Of a DNA stretch of 64,000 nucleotides, positions 55,766 through 64,000 are shown piece after piece. This DNA comes from Pandoraea aquatica (GTDB lineage Bacteria; Pseudomonadota; Gammaproteobacteria; Burkholderiales; Burkholderiaceae). The stretch lies in assembly GCF_902459565.1 (NCBI RefSeq), contig NZ_CABPSN010000005.1, positions 310,001-374,000 on the forward strand. The letters are read 5' to 3'. Position numbers and translations under genes: made by a program. Position 1 is the first letter of the stretch, and each line of letters begins with the position of its first letter. Below the pieces are notes generated by a model, which saw nothing but the letters and a program-made list of their open reading frames with translations, made no database searches and had not been told where the DNA came from.

Positions 55766-55793
55766 CCTTTTGTCTTGATGTCAAGACAAAAGG
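55766..55793. promoter_or_regulatory. MarR operator 2: 13-bp arms over the marR ribosome-binding site
   Basis: Arms 55766-55778 and 55781-55793 are perfect (key CTTTTGTCTTGA and TCAAGACAAAAG) with a TG centre. It overlaps the marR SD (AAAGGAG), so binding would block both genes. Confidence 0.75.
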
Positions 55794-55803
55794 AGTGAGC
55801 GGC

Positions 55804-56355
55804 ATGGCGAAGCGACCGACGGGGGATGCAGGGAATGAGAGGCAGGGCAAGGCGTCTACGAACGGCGACGCGGTCGACAGCATCCTCGCGCAGTGGCATC
55901 GCGAGCGTCCGGATCTGGACGTGTCGCCCATGGGCGTGATTGGCCGCCTCAAGCGGTGCGCGGCGCTCGTCCAGCAGCAGATCGACGCCACGTTCGCCGA
56001 GTTCGATATGAGTGGATGGGAGTTCGACATGCTGGCGACGCTGCGTCGCTCCGGCGCGCCTTACCGACTCGCACCGACAGCGCTGTTCTCCACGCTGATG
56101 GTGACGTCGGGCACCATGACGCACCGGTTACAGCGTCTCGAAGCGCGCGGCTGGATCGCCCGTGTGCCGAACCCGGACGACGCGCGCAGTACGCTCGTCC
56201 AGTTGACCGACGACGGCTTCGCCCTGATCGAGCGCGCGGTCGAGGCGCACGTGGCCAACGAACACCGCATGCTCGCACCGCTCACCAAGGCAACGCTGAT
56301 CAACGTCGAGTCCGGGCTGAGCGACTGGCTGAAGGTGCTCGAAAGCGGAAAGTGA
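55804..56355 (+). CDS. MarR family regulator of the EamA exporter (PecS-like)
   Basis: ATG 55804 follows AAAGGAG and gives 183 residues. The winged helix is MSGWEFDMLATLRRSG, then FSTLMVTSGTMTHRLQRLEARGWIARVPNPDDARSTLVQLT. The long helix bearing lead (about residues 20-60) is typical of MarR proteins of this size. It faces the exporter, and two palindromes between the genes suggest joint repression. Confidence 0.9.
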   Translation: MAKRPTGDAGNERQGKASTNGDAVDSILAQWHRERPDLDVSPMGVIGRLKRCAALVQQQIDATFAEFDMSGWEFDMLATLRRSGAPYRLAPTALFSTLMVTSGTMTHRLQRLEARGWIARVPNPDDARSTLVQLTDDGFALIERAVEAHVANEHRMLAPLTKATLINVESGLSDWLKVLESGK

Positions 56356-56375
56356 AAGTTATCTCGACGTAAAGA

Positions 56376-56402
56376 AAAAGGCTCGCCGTGGCGAGCCTTT
56401 TC
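56376..56402. terminator. Bidirectional terminator between marR and the MFS gene
   Basis: GGCTCGCC-GT-GGCGAGCC is flanked by AAAAA and TTTTT and serves both convergent genes. Confidence 0.92.
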
Positions 56403-56453
56403 GACTTCAGCACGCTGCGGCAAGTCCGGTGACTTTGCCGCGGCCTTCGCGAA

Positions 56454-57665
56454 TCAGGCCGCCGCGACCTTGCCGACGCTCTGGCGCTGCGGCCAGAAGT
56501 ACCACACCGCACCGACCACTTGCAGCACGATCAGCACCGTCCACGCCGAGAAGTGACCTGCCGGGCTGTGTGCCGCGTACGCACCGAGTACCGCACCCAC
56601 GCCGACCTGGCACAAGAAGATCAGCAGGAAGATGACGAGGGTGAGCGACGTATTGACGCGTCCGATCAGCGTGCCGTGGAAGTATTCCGCGAGCACGGCA
56701 TACGACAGAATGCCCGTGCCACCGAAGATGCCGTAGGCAGCCCACAACCAGACCGGCGGAATCGGCGCACGCAGCATCAACAGCAACTGCACCACGACGA
56801 ACAGCAACATGCCGACGCCGGAGAAGGCGAACACGCTCACACCACGACGCTCCAGCGAGCGAGCGGCCGCACCGAACACCACGCTGCCGGCCATCATCGC
56901 CAGCCCCACGACCGACACGAGCGACGCCGCTTCCGCTGCCGACAATCCTTCGACGTCGCGCATGAACGGTGCCATCCACAGCGACTGCATTGCATAGAAC
57001 ACACCCTGCGTGATGCCCGAGAACGACGTCACCTTCCAGAACATCGCGCTGCCGAACACCTGACGCACGCCATGCAACGCCTCCGACAAACCGCCCTGCG
57101 CATGCGAATCCGGCTTCTCCGGCGCGCCGAACCACAGCGCGACGGACATGAACACCGTGAGCGCCGCCAGTCCGAACGACACCACGCGCCAGTCCGTCAA
57201 TTCGAGCAGCCAGCTCAAAGGAGTACCGACGACCACGCCGCCCAGGCCACCCACAGCCATCACCAGACCGTTGAGCAACGGCAGACGCGCTACCGGAAAC
57301 CACTGCGCCAGCGCCTTGAACGCGCTGCCCAGACACACCGACACGCCCACGCCGATCAGCAGACGCCCGACCATCAGCGCGCCAACGCCCTGCGCCAGAC
57401 CGAACAGCGCCGCGCCGGCCGCCGCGAGCAACAGCACGATCGACGACACCCGGCGCGGCCCGAACTTGTCGAGCAAAACGCCGGCCGGCAATTGCGCACC
57501 GGCAAAGCCGAGGAAATAAAGACTCGTGAGCAGACCGAGATCGGCGGACGAGAGACCGAGGTCATGCGTCATAAACGGCGCAAACCCGATGTTCACACCG
57601 CGATACACGTATGAGACGAAGTATCCGCAGGCGAACAGAACGAAAATCCGAAGTGCTTTTGACAT
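56454..57665 (-). CDS. MFS transporter
   Basis: The 403-residue protein has twelve hydrophobic segments. The loop after TM2, LDKFGPRRV, is the MFS motif A variant (D-R-x-G-R-R region). Tandem six-helix halves are separated by a PEKPDSHAQGG linker. The substrate is unknown; the neighbouring LysR gene presumably controls it. Confidence 0.92.
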   Translation of the reverse strand: MSKALRIFVLFACGYFVSYVYRGVNIGFAPFMTHDLGLSSADLGLLTSLYFLGFAGAQLPAGVLLDKFGPRRVSSIVLLLAAAGAALFGLAQGVGALMVGRLLIGVGVSVCLGSAFKALAQWFPVARLPLLNGLVMAVGGLGGVVVGTPLSWLLELTDWRVVSFGLAALTVFMSVALWFGAPEKPDSHAQGGLSEALHGVRQVFGSAMFWKVTSFSGITQGVFYAMQSLWMAPFMRDVEGLSAAEAASLVSVVGLAMMAGSVVFGAAARSLERRGVSVFAFSGVGMLLFVVVQLLLMLRAPIPPVWLWAAYGIFGGTGILSYAVLAEYFHGTLIGRVNTSLTLVIFLLIFLCQVGVGAVLGAYAAHSPAGHFSAWTVLIVLQVVGAVWYFWPQRQSVGKVAAA

Positions 57666-57766
57666 GGTGTAAACCCTAAAACCAGCTTGGGTATCGATTG
57701 TCGGTGGAACGGTGCACTGAAGCCAACGAAACCTTTGTGCTCGTATTGTGAGTAGAATTTGACATC

Positions 57767-58699
57767 ATGTTCCAACACCTCCCTCCCCTCCAATCCCTGC
57801 GTGCGCTTGAGGCAGCCGTGCGTCATCGGAGCTTTACCCGCGCCGCCGAGGAATTGAATTTGACGCACAGTGCTGTCAGCCACCATATGCGGTCGCTGGA
57901 ACAGCAACTGGGCACCGCACTGTTCCGGCGGGTCGGCGCGCGGATGATTCCGACGAGTGTCGGGGCGCGTCTGGCCGAGCGGGTCCGCATCGGCATGACG
58001 GAACTGGACGAGGCGATGACCGAAGCCAAAGCGGGCATTACGCCCGACGCCACGCCGGCCATCGTCCGCCTCGAAATCAGCGTGATGACCGATCTCGCGG
58101 TGCAATGGCTGATTCCCCGGCTCGACCGCTTCAGCAAACTTCACCCGGGCATCGATCTGGTCGTGCGTATTCACGCGGATATCTCGGCTCCAGACCCCTA
58201 TTCCGTCGACGTCGGCATCTGGCATCAGCGCGTGGAGACGCCGGGATTCGTCACCCGCAAGCTGCTCGACGACTTCGTGATTGCAGTAGGCAGCCCTGAC
58301 CTGATCGCCACCGTGCCGGGTTTCACGCTCGCCGATACGCCCAAACTGCCGATGCTGCGCTTCGCCTACCGATCATGGCGGGACTGGCAGGTGGCCGCCG
58401 GATTACCGCCGCATGAGCCGACACGCGGACCGATTTTCGACGATTCGGGGTTGTTGTTGCGCGCAGCGCTGGCGGGACATGGCGTGGCCACCGCGCGTAG
58501 TTTGCTGGTGCGCGACACGCTGGCGTCAGGGGAATTGGTACAGATCGGCGATGTGCGGATTCCGCCGAGTCTGGAATACCACGTGAACTGGCGAGAGAAC
58601 CATCCGCGCGAACGGGCGATTCACGCCTTCTGGGACTGGATGCAGGATGAAATTGCGGCCACGGTGCCGTTGCAGCCGTCACCGATCAAATCCCGCTGA
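57767..58699 (+). CDS. LysR family transcriptional regulator
   Basis: The 310-residue protein begins with a classical LysR helix-turn-helix (SLRALEAAVRHRSFTRAAEELNLTHSAVSHHMRSLEQQLG, GcvA-like). The effector domain covers about residues 95-295 and has a RYVEP-type ordering (GPIFDDSGLLLRAALAGHGVATARS). It is divergent from the MFS gene with 101 bp between, so it probably activates or represses that transporter. Confidence 0.92.
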   Translation: MFQHLPPLQSLRALEAAVRHRSFTRAAEELNLTHSAVSHHMRSLEQQLGTALFRRVGARMIPTSVGARLAERVRIGMTELDEAMTEAKAGITPDATPAIVRLEISVMTDLAVQWLIPRLDRFSKLHPGIDLVVRIHADISAPDPYSVDVGIWHQRVETPGFVTRKLLDDFVIAVGSPDLIATVPGFTLADTPKLPMLRFAYRSWRDWQVAAGLPPHEPTRGPIFDDSGLLLRAALAGHGVATARSLLVRDTLASGELVQIGDVRIPPSLEYHVNWRENHPRERAIHAFWDWMQDEIAATVPLQPSPIKSR

Positions 58700-58720
58700 T
58701 CGGGACCTTTGAAGCGCGCA

Positions 58721-58760
58721 TAAAAAAACGGCAACGAATTCCAAGGAGTTCGTTGCCGTT
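58721..58760 (-). terminator. groESL terminator
   Basis: AACGGCAACGAA (58727-58738) pairs with TTCGTTGCCGTT (58749-58760). On the minus strand a seven-T run follows. Confidence 0.92.
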
Positions 58761-58865
58761 TCAGGCGCGGGCTTCGGCGCTCGGATCGAGATCCTTGCGC
58801 GAAGCCCGGCAGCCGGGCATTCGGAGCACCTTGCGGCACCCCGGTCATGCAGTCTCTTGCGAGAC

Positions 58866-60533
<1,668 letters not shown>

Positions 60534-60561
60534 TTACGTAGATGTCTGGGGGCAGACAGTC

Positions 60562-60852
60562 TTAGGCGGCCACGACGGCCATGATGTCTTCTTCGCGCAT
60601 GACCAGCAGTTCCTGGCCATCGACCTTCACGCCTTGGCCGGCGTACTTGCCGAACAGAACGCGGTCGCCCACCTTCACGTCGAGTGCGATCAACTTGCCT
60701 TGATCATCGCGCTTGCCCGGGCCGACAGCCAGGATTTCGCCCTGGTCCGGCTTTTCGGCGGCGGCTTCCGGGATCACGATGCCCGAAGCCGTCTTCGTTT
60801 CGTTGTCCAGGCGCTTGACAATTACGCGGTCATGCAAGGGACGAAGGTTCAT
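60562..60852 (-). CDS. groS: Co-chaperonin GroES (10 kDa)
   Basis: GroES caps the GroEL cavity. The 96-residue protein has [12 protein letters not shown], the mobile loop [19 protein letters not shown] and [22 protein letters not shown] precedes ATG 60852. The leader contains the CIRCE element and another palindrome. Confidence 0.98.
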   Translation of the reverse strand: MNLRPLHDRVIVKRLDNETKTASGIVIPEAAAEKPDQGEILAVGPGKRDDQGKLIALDVKVGDRVLFGKYAGQGVKVDGQELLVMREEDIMAVVAA

Positions 60853-60890
60853 TACAAGCTCCTCTTTCTCTCAGTGAGATCGTCAAAACT

Positions 60891-60914
60891 AAATATGCAA
60901 ACATTTGCATATTT
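60891..60914. promoter_or_regulatory. 24-bp perfect palindrome in the groES leader
   Basis: AAATATGCAAA and TTTGCATATTT flank CA. It sits between CIRCE and the groES ATG, 39 bp from the start codon. It can be an operator or an RNA hairpin in the leader. I know no groESL element of this form. Confidence 0.6.
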
Positions 60915-60929
60915 GGTGAATTCATGGCG

Positions 60930-60956
60930 TTAGCACTCTGCGCCAACGAGTGCTAA
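60930..60956. promoter_or_regulatory. CIRCE element (HrcA operator)
   Basis: TTAGCACTC-N9-GAGTGCTAA is an exact match to the consensus. HrcA represses groESL through it; hrcA is outside the window. Confidence 0.97.
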
Positions 60957-60985
60957 TTATAGGGACGGGGTTTTACGATTTCAAG
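60956..60985 (-). promoter_or_regulatory. groESL promoter, overlapping sigma-70 and sigma-32 elements
   Basis: On the minus strand TTGAAA is followed after 17 bp by TATAAT, and CTTGAAA-N14-CCCTATAAT resembles a heat-shock promoter. The -10 adjoins CIRCE, so HrcA would occlude it. Confidence 0.85.
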
Positions 60986-61192
60986 ACGCGGGGTTTTCCC
61001 GGAGGTGAGATTTATCCCTAACGGTCGAGATGTCGAGATTCGTTGAGTTTTTAATTTTGTTCGCTCAACTTTGAACTCGCCGGATGGACAGCCAAGACAA
61101 ACCCTTTTGAATCAACAACATATGCGACAACTGCGGCCCTCACCCTTGCGGTGAACCGCGACGAGACTTGTACGGTAAACGACTATGGGCAC

Positions 61193-61224
61193 CCGGCAAC
61201 GACGTCGGCAGACATCGTTGCCGG
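61193..61224 (-). terminator. Hairpin after the carboxymuconolactone-decarboxylase-family gene
   Basis: CCGGCAACGA (61193-61202) and TCGTTGCCGG (61215-61224) form a 10-bp stem 20 bp past the stop on the minus strand. No U-run is present. The region 60986-61192 holds nothing else that I can support. Confidence 0.45.
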
Positions 61225-61243
61225 TCCCTGACGATCTCTCGGC

Positions 61244-61627
61244 TCAGGCTTCGGCGGCCAGGGTATCGAATACTTCCCGCGCCACGCGGAAGCTATCGAT
61301 CGCAGCAGGAACCCCCGCATAGATCGCTGCTTGCAGGAAGACCTCCGTGATTTCTTCCTTCGTCACGCCGTTGGTCAACGCGCCGCGCACGTGCAACTTC
61401 AGTTCGTGCGGACGGTTCATGACGGTGAGCATGCCAAGGTTGAGCAGACTGCGGGTACGCCGGTCCAGTCCGGGGCGATTCCATATCTCCCCCCAGCAGT
61501 ACTCCGTCACCAGTTCCTGCATCGGACGATTGAACGCATCGGCCGAGGCAATCGACTTGTCCACGTACTCGCTACCCAGCACCTCGCGGCGTGTCTTCAG
61601 CCCTCTTTCAAACAATTCCGAACTCAT
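61244..61627 (-). CDS. Carboxymuconolactone decarboxylase family protein (PcaC-like)
   Basis: This 127-residue protein is close in length to PcaC and has the family pattern MSSELFERGLKTRREVLGSEYVD, FQELVTEYCWGEIWNRPGLDRRTRSLLNLGML, and PHELKLHVRGALTNGVTKEEITEVFLQAAIYAGVPA. The FNRPMQEL segment and the lack of a CxxC AhpD motif favour the 4-carboxymuconolactone decarboxylase group rather than AhpD. It may be co-transcribed with proX upstream (89 bp). Other pca genes are absent. Confidence 0.85.
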   Translation of the reverse strand: MSSELFERGLKTRREVLGSEYVDKSIASADAFNRPMQELVTEYCWGEIWNRPGLDRRTRSLLNLGMLTVMNRPHELKLHVRGALTNGVTKEEITEVFLQAAIYAGVPAAIDSFRVAREVFDTLAAEA

Positions 61628-61716
61628 CGAACGCTCTCCTCATGTTCTGACTGCTGATTCCTGACCGCTGATTCACGACCTCAGAAGCAAGGCCGCGTGA
61701 GCGGCCATGCCTTCGC

Positions 61717-62739
61717 TCAATGCGCCTTGAGCGCCGTCGCCACCCATTGATCCATCTGCGCCTTGTTGGCAGCAATCCACTCGTCGGACAGTTTCGTGAT
61801 CAGCGCGGGCGAACCGCCTTCCTTGCTGATGATGGCCTCCCACTGCGACCACGTCTTGCCCGGGAAGCGAATCTGCTCGATCAGCGTCTTCACGGCCGGA
61901 TTGGCCGCGACGAACTGCTTGTTCGCCACCGAACCCCAGTTCCACGACGCCATCGCCATGCGGCACGGATTCGCACCGCCCGCACACCCTTCCACGTTGT
62001 TCACGAGCGCCGAGCCCTTGTTCGGGACGTTCGGCGGCAGCGCGTCTGCCGGCGTCGGCAACCACACGACATCCACACCCGGCACGAGCGCGTTCGTCAC
62101 CCACGACGGGCTCCACGCATAGAAGAATGCCGGCTTGCCCTGTTTGACCTTCGTGACCGCCTCGACCATCAGTGCTTCGTACTTGCCGCGCACCGCCTTG
62201 ACCGTCTGTTTCAGGCCGAACTTGTCGATCTGATAATCGACGACATCGCCACAGCTCCAGCCCGGGTCGCAACTGATCAACTCGGCCTTGCCGTCCCTGC
62301 CGAAGAGTCCGGCGATCTTGGGGTCCTTCATCTGCTCAAGACTGGTGATGTGATATTGCAGCGCTGTCTTCTTGTCGATGAGATAGCCGTTGATCCCATC
62401 GCCCGAAATCAGGCCGGAGCCAACCACCATGGCCTGCGCCGCCACGGCGCGAAAGCCCGGCTCGCGCTGCGGGAAGTTCACGTCGGTCGCGATATCGATA
62501 TCGCCCTGCGCTACCGCCTGGAAGAACAGCGTGGTGTTCATCGTGCTGAGCTTGACGTCGTAGCCGAGCCCCTTGAATGCCTTCGAGACGATCTGGGCGA
62601 CGACGTAATTCCCGCCGAAGCTATCGCTCTGCGCGTAGCGAATCGTCTTTCCCGTGCCAGGAAGCGTCTGCGCGTGCAACGCGCCCGCCGCGACGAGCGA
62701 AAGCGTGAACGAGGCGAATGCCTTTGCCAATCCTTTCAT
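61717..62739 (-). CDS. ABC transporter substrate-binding protein, glycine betaine/choline type (ProX-like)
   Basis: ATG 62739 follows TTGGAGAG and gives 340 residues with a signal peptide (FASFTLSLVAAGALHAQ). Marks of the OpuAC family are YDVKLSTMNTTLFFQAVAQGDIDIATDVNFP, CDPGWSCGDVVDYQID and KPAFFYAWSPSWVTN, whose aromatic residues cage quaternary amines. The protein differs from E. coli ProX in detail, so choline, carnitine or proline betaine are alternatives. It follows proW by 171 bp. Confidence 0.85.
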   Translation of the reverse strand: MKGLAKAFASFTLSLVAAGALHAQTLPGTGKTIRYAQSDSFGGNYVVAQIVSKAFKGLGYDVKLSTMNTTLFFQAVAQGDIDIATDVNFPQREPGFRAVAAQAMVVGSGLISGDGINGYLIDKKTALQYHITSLEQMKDPKIAGLFGRDGKAELISCDPGWSCGDVVDYQIDKFGLKQTVKAVRGKYEALMVEAVTKVKQGKPAFFYAWSPSWVTNALVPGVDVVWLPTPADALPPNVPNKGSALVNNVEGCAGGANPCRMAMASWNWGSVANKQFVAANPAVKTLIEQIRFPGKTWSQWEAIISKEGGSPALITKLSDEWIAANKAQMDQWVATALKAH

Positions 62740-62823
62740 TGCTGCTCTCCAAGACTTGTTCGATCCGTCGGATCGTCGAGTTATCGGCCCGCCTGACGTG
62801 CGCATGCGGGCACGGGTGCCGGT

Positions 62824-62851
62824 CCCTGACGTCAACACCCCGTCGTCAGGG
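62824..62851 (-). other. Intercistronic hairpin between proW-like and proX-like genes
   Basis: CCCTGACG (62824-62831) pairs with CGTCAGGG (62844-62851); one further pair can extend it. Position suggests an RNA-stability or attenuating element that sets different subunit amounts. Confidence 0.45.
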
Positions 62852-62910
62852 CCAGCCTTCCAGTTGTTGCGAAACCGGGTTTCAGCGGTTCAAAGGGTCA
62901 GGACTCACGC

Positions 62911-63867
62911 TCAGAGGGCTTCGCGCGCGTCTGCCTGCGTCGTCGGCCCCACACCGGCGCTGCCTTGTCGCTTCGGCTCCCCGCGAAACAAGCGCCAGAT
63001 GACGGCACGGAATGTCTGCTGGTCACGCGGCCGGGTTCTCGCGAGCTTCTGCGTGAAGCGATCGAGCATCATGGCCAGAAGCACAATGGCGATGCCGCCA
63101 ACGGCCGCACGTCCAACATCGAGACGTCCCAGTCCCTGCAGCACCACCAGCCCGAGGCCTTCCGCGCCGATCATCGCCACCACGACCGACATCACCATCG
63201 CAGTCAGCACCGTCTGGTTCAGACCGCCGAGAATGGTCGGAATCGCCAGGGGAAATTGCACTTCCCACAGCAACTGCCGCTTGTCCGCACCGAATGCGAG
63301 CCCCGCCTCCACGATCTCGTGTTCGACCATGCGAATCCCCAGATGCGTGAAACGGATAAGCGGCGGCATCGCAGCGGTCACCACCGCGACTTCACCCGGC
63401 ACATTGCCCACGCCGAAGAGCATCACCACCGGTACGAGATACACGAACGTCGGTGTCGTCTGCATGATGTCGAGCACCGGCCGCACCACCAACCAGACGC
63501 GTTCGCTACGCGCGCTCCAGATGCCGATCGGAATGCCGATAAGCGCACAGAAAAAGATCGCCGTCATGATGAGCGAGAGCGTCGTCATCGCCTCGTTCCA
63601 GACACCGAGCACGGCGATCGCCACGAACACCACTGCGCTGAACACCGCCACGCTCAGGCTGGCCAATCGCCAGCAAATCAGGAAGGCGATCACGACCAGC
63701 ACAGGAAACGGCGCGGCGTGGATCGCACTGTCGTTAAAGGTCAGCAACCGCTCGACAGGCCATTTGATCAGCAGGAACAGCGGACGCATGTGCATCGCCA
63801 TCCACTGGACCCCTTCCTGAATCCATTGATCGATAGGGAATACCGCGAGTTGATCGGCATTAAGCAT
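62911..63867 (-). CDS. ABC transporter permease, glycine betaine/proline type (ProW-like)
   Basis: ATG 63867 follows GCAGGAGACC and gives 318 residues. Six or seven hydrophobic segments and the EAA loop (EAGLAFGADKRQLLWEVQFPLAIPTILGGLNQTVL) identify a ProW-type permease; the N-terminus DQWIQEGVQWMAMHMRPLFL is family-like. It overlaps the proV end by 8 bp, so the two are translated together. Confidence 0.92.
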   Translation of the reverse strand: MLNADQLAVFPIDQWIQEGVQWMAMHMRPLFLLIKWPVERLLTFNDSAIHAAPFPVLVVIAFLICWRLASLSVAVFSAVVFVAIAVLGVWNEAMTTLSLIMTAIFFCALIGIPIGIWSARSERVWLVVRPVLDIMQTTPTFVYLVPVVMLFGVGNVPGEVAVVTAAMPPLIRFTHLGIRMVEHEIVEAGLAFGADKRQLLWEVQFPLAIPTILGGLNQTVLTAMVMSVVVAMIGAEGLGLVVLQGLGRLDVGRAAVGGIAIVLLAMMLDRFTQKLARTRPRDQQTFRAVIWRLFRGEPKRQGSAGVGPTTQADAREAL

Positions 63868-64000
63868 GGTGGTCTCCTGCGCCCGCAGCGGTGCCGATCC
63901 GGGCAAGTAGCTGATTCACATCCAGAACGCCGATCAACTTGCCGTCGTCGTCGGTCACGCCGACCGGCTCGTCAAACCGCACGCGTGCGGCGACATCCAC
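63860..64000 (-). CDS. ABC transporter ATP-binding protein (ProV-like), C-terminal end only
   Basis: The last 46 codons are present and run off the right edge. The visible sequence VDVAARVRFDEPVGVTDDDG, LIGVLDVNQLLARI reads as the end of a CBS domain, the regulatory tail of ProV/OpuAA ATPases. The stop overlaps the permease start. The ATPase core lies outside the window. Confidence 0.8.
   Translation of the reverse strand: MDVAARVRFDEPVGVTDDDGKLIGVLDVNQLLARIGTAAGAGDHHA

Overview
The window is about 63-65% G+C and carries a dense, single-copy, chromosomal gene set typical of Burkholderiaceae (beta-proteobacteria). The pgk-pyk-fba-purC-purE-purK-Sua5 run, the kynBUA operon, the CIRCE-controlled groESL operon, the BpeAB/AcrAB-type pump and several protein families shared by Burkholderia, Pandoraea and relatives point there; Pandoraea is my best guess for the genus, from gene content only. 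I see no rRNA, tRNA, CRISPR array, insertion sequence or prophage.

Layout. 1-1722: end of a catabolic cluster resembling the nicotinate (nic) pathway (partial NicX-like gene, flavin reductase, NicR-like MarR). 1966-4967: kynB-kynU-kynA, tryptophan to anthranilate. 5100-5302: an unusual pair of inverted hairpins with unrelated stems and one shared 20-nt loop. 5316-7550: IclR regulator divergent from glutaryl-CoA dehydrogenase. 7861-10080: 1-Cys peroxiredoxin and a YqjD/YqjE/YqjK-like membrane-stress operon. 10214-12708: compact minor-pilin operon on the minus strand. 13021-20650: acyl-CoA-binding protein, then a tripartite RND pump with divergent TetR regulator and an AcrR-type operator. 20892-28277: a molybdenum-centred block with a ModE box, modABC, a Met-rich repeat peptide with an MsrP/MsrQ-like Mo-oxidoreductase and cytochrome b, modE, coxG and xdhC. 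28494-36526: envelope-stress genes (DegP/MucD, I78-like inhibitor, QseBC-like two-component system, PBP4) and a sterol-desaturase-family protein. 36540-47173: the conserved purine/glycolysis run, interrupted by two accessory genes at 40470-42968, one of which looks like a degenerate tyrosine phosphatase joined to a U-box-like tail. 47260-54791: azlCD, zf-CHCC protein, waaF, small conserved genes, BepA-like protease, moaC. 54846-58699: PecM/PecS-like exporter and regulator with two palindromic operators, then MFS/LysR. 58866-60985: groESL with CIRCE, an extra 24-bp palindrome and overlapping sigma-32/sigma-70 promoter elements. 61244-64000: carboxymuconolactone-decarboxylase-family gene and a ProXWV-type betaine/choline transporter, cut by the window edge.

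How the genes work together. The molybdenum block links molybdate uptake (ModABC), its sensor (ModE) and its operator (20892-20919) to a molybdopterin enzyme and to a Mo-enzyme maturation factor; the Met-rich peptide beside the MsrPQ-like pair recalls the MrpX/YedY1/YedZ1 hypochlorite-scavenging system of Azospira. The QseBC-like system lies near a degP promoter carrying CTTAAG direct repeats of the PmrA/QseB kind, which suggests one envelope-stress regulon. Starts were chosen by Shine-Dalgarno position and family start, so several differ from the longest open frame. All names rest on reading motifs by eye; no database search was run.
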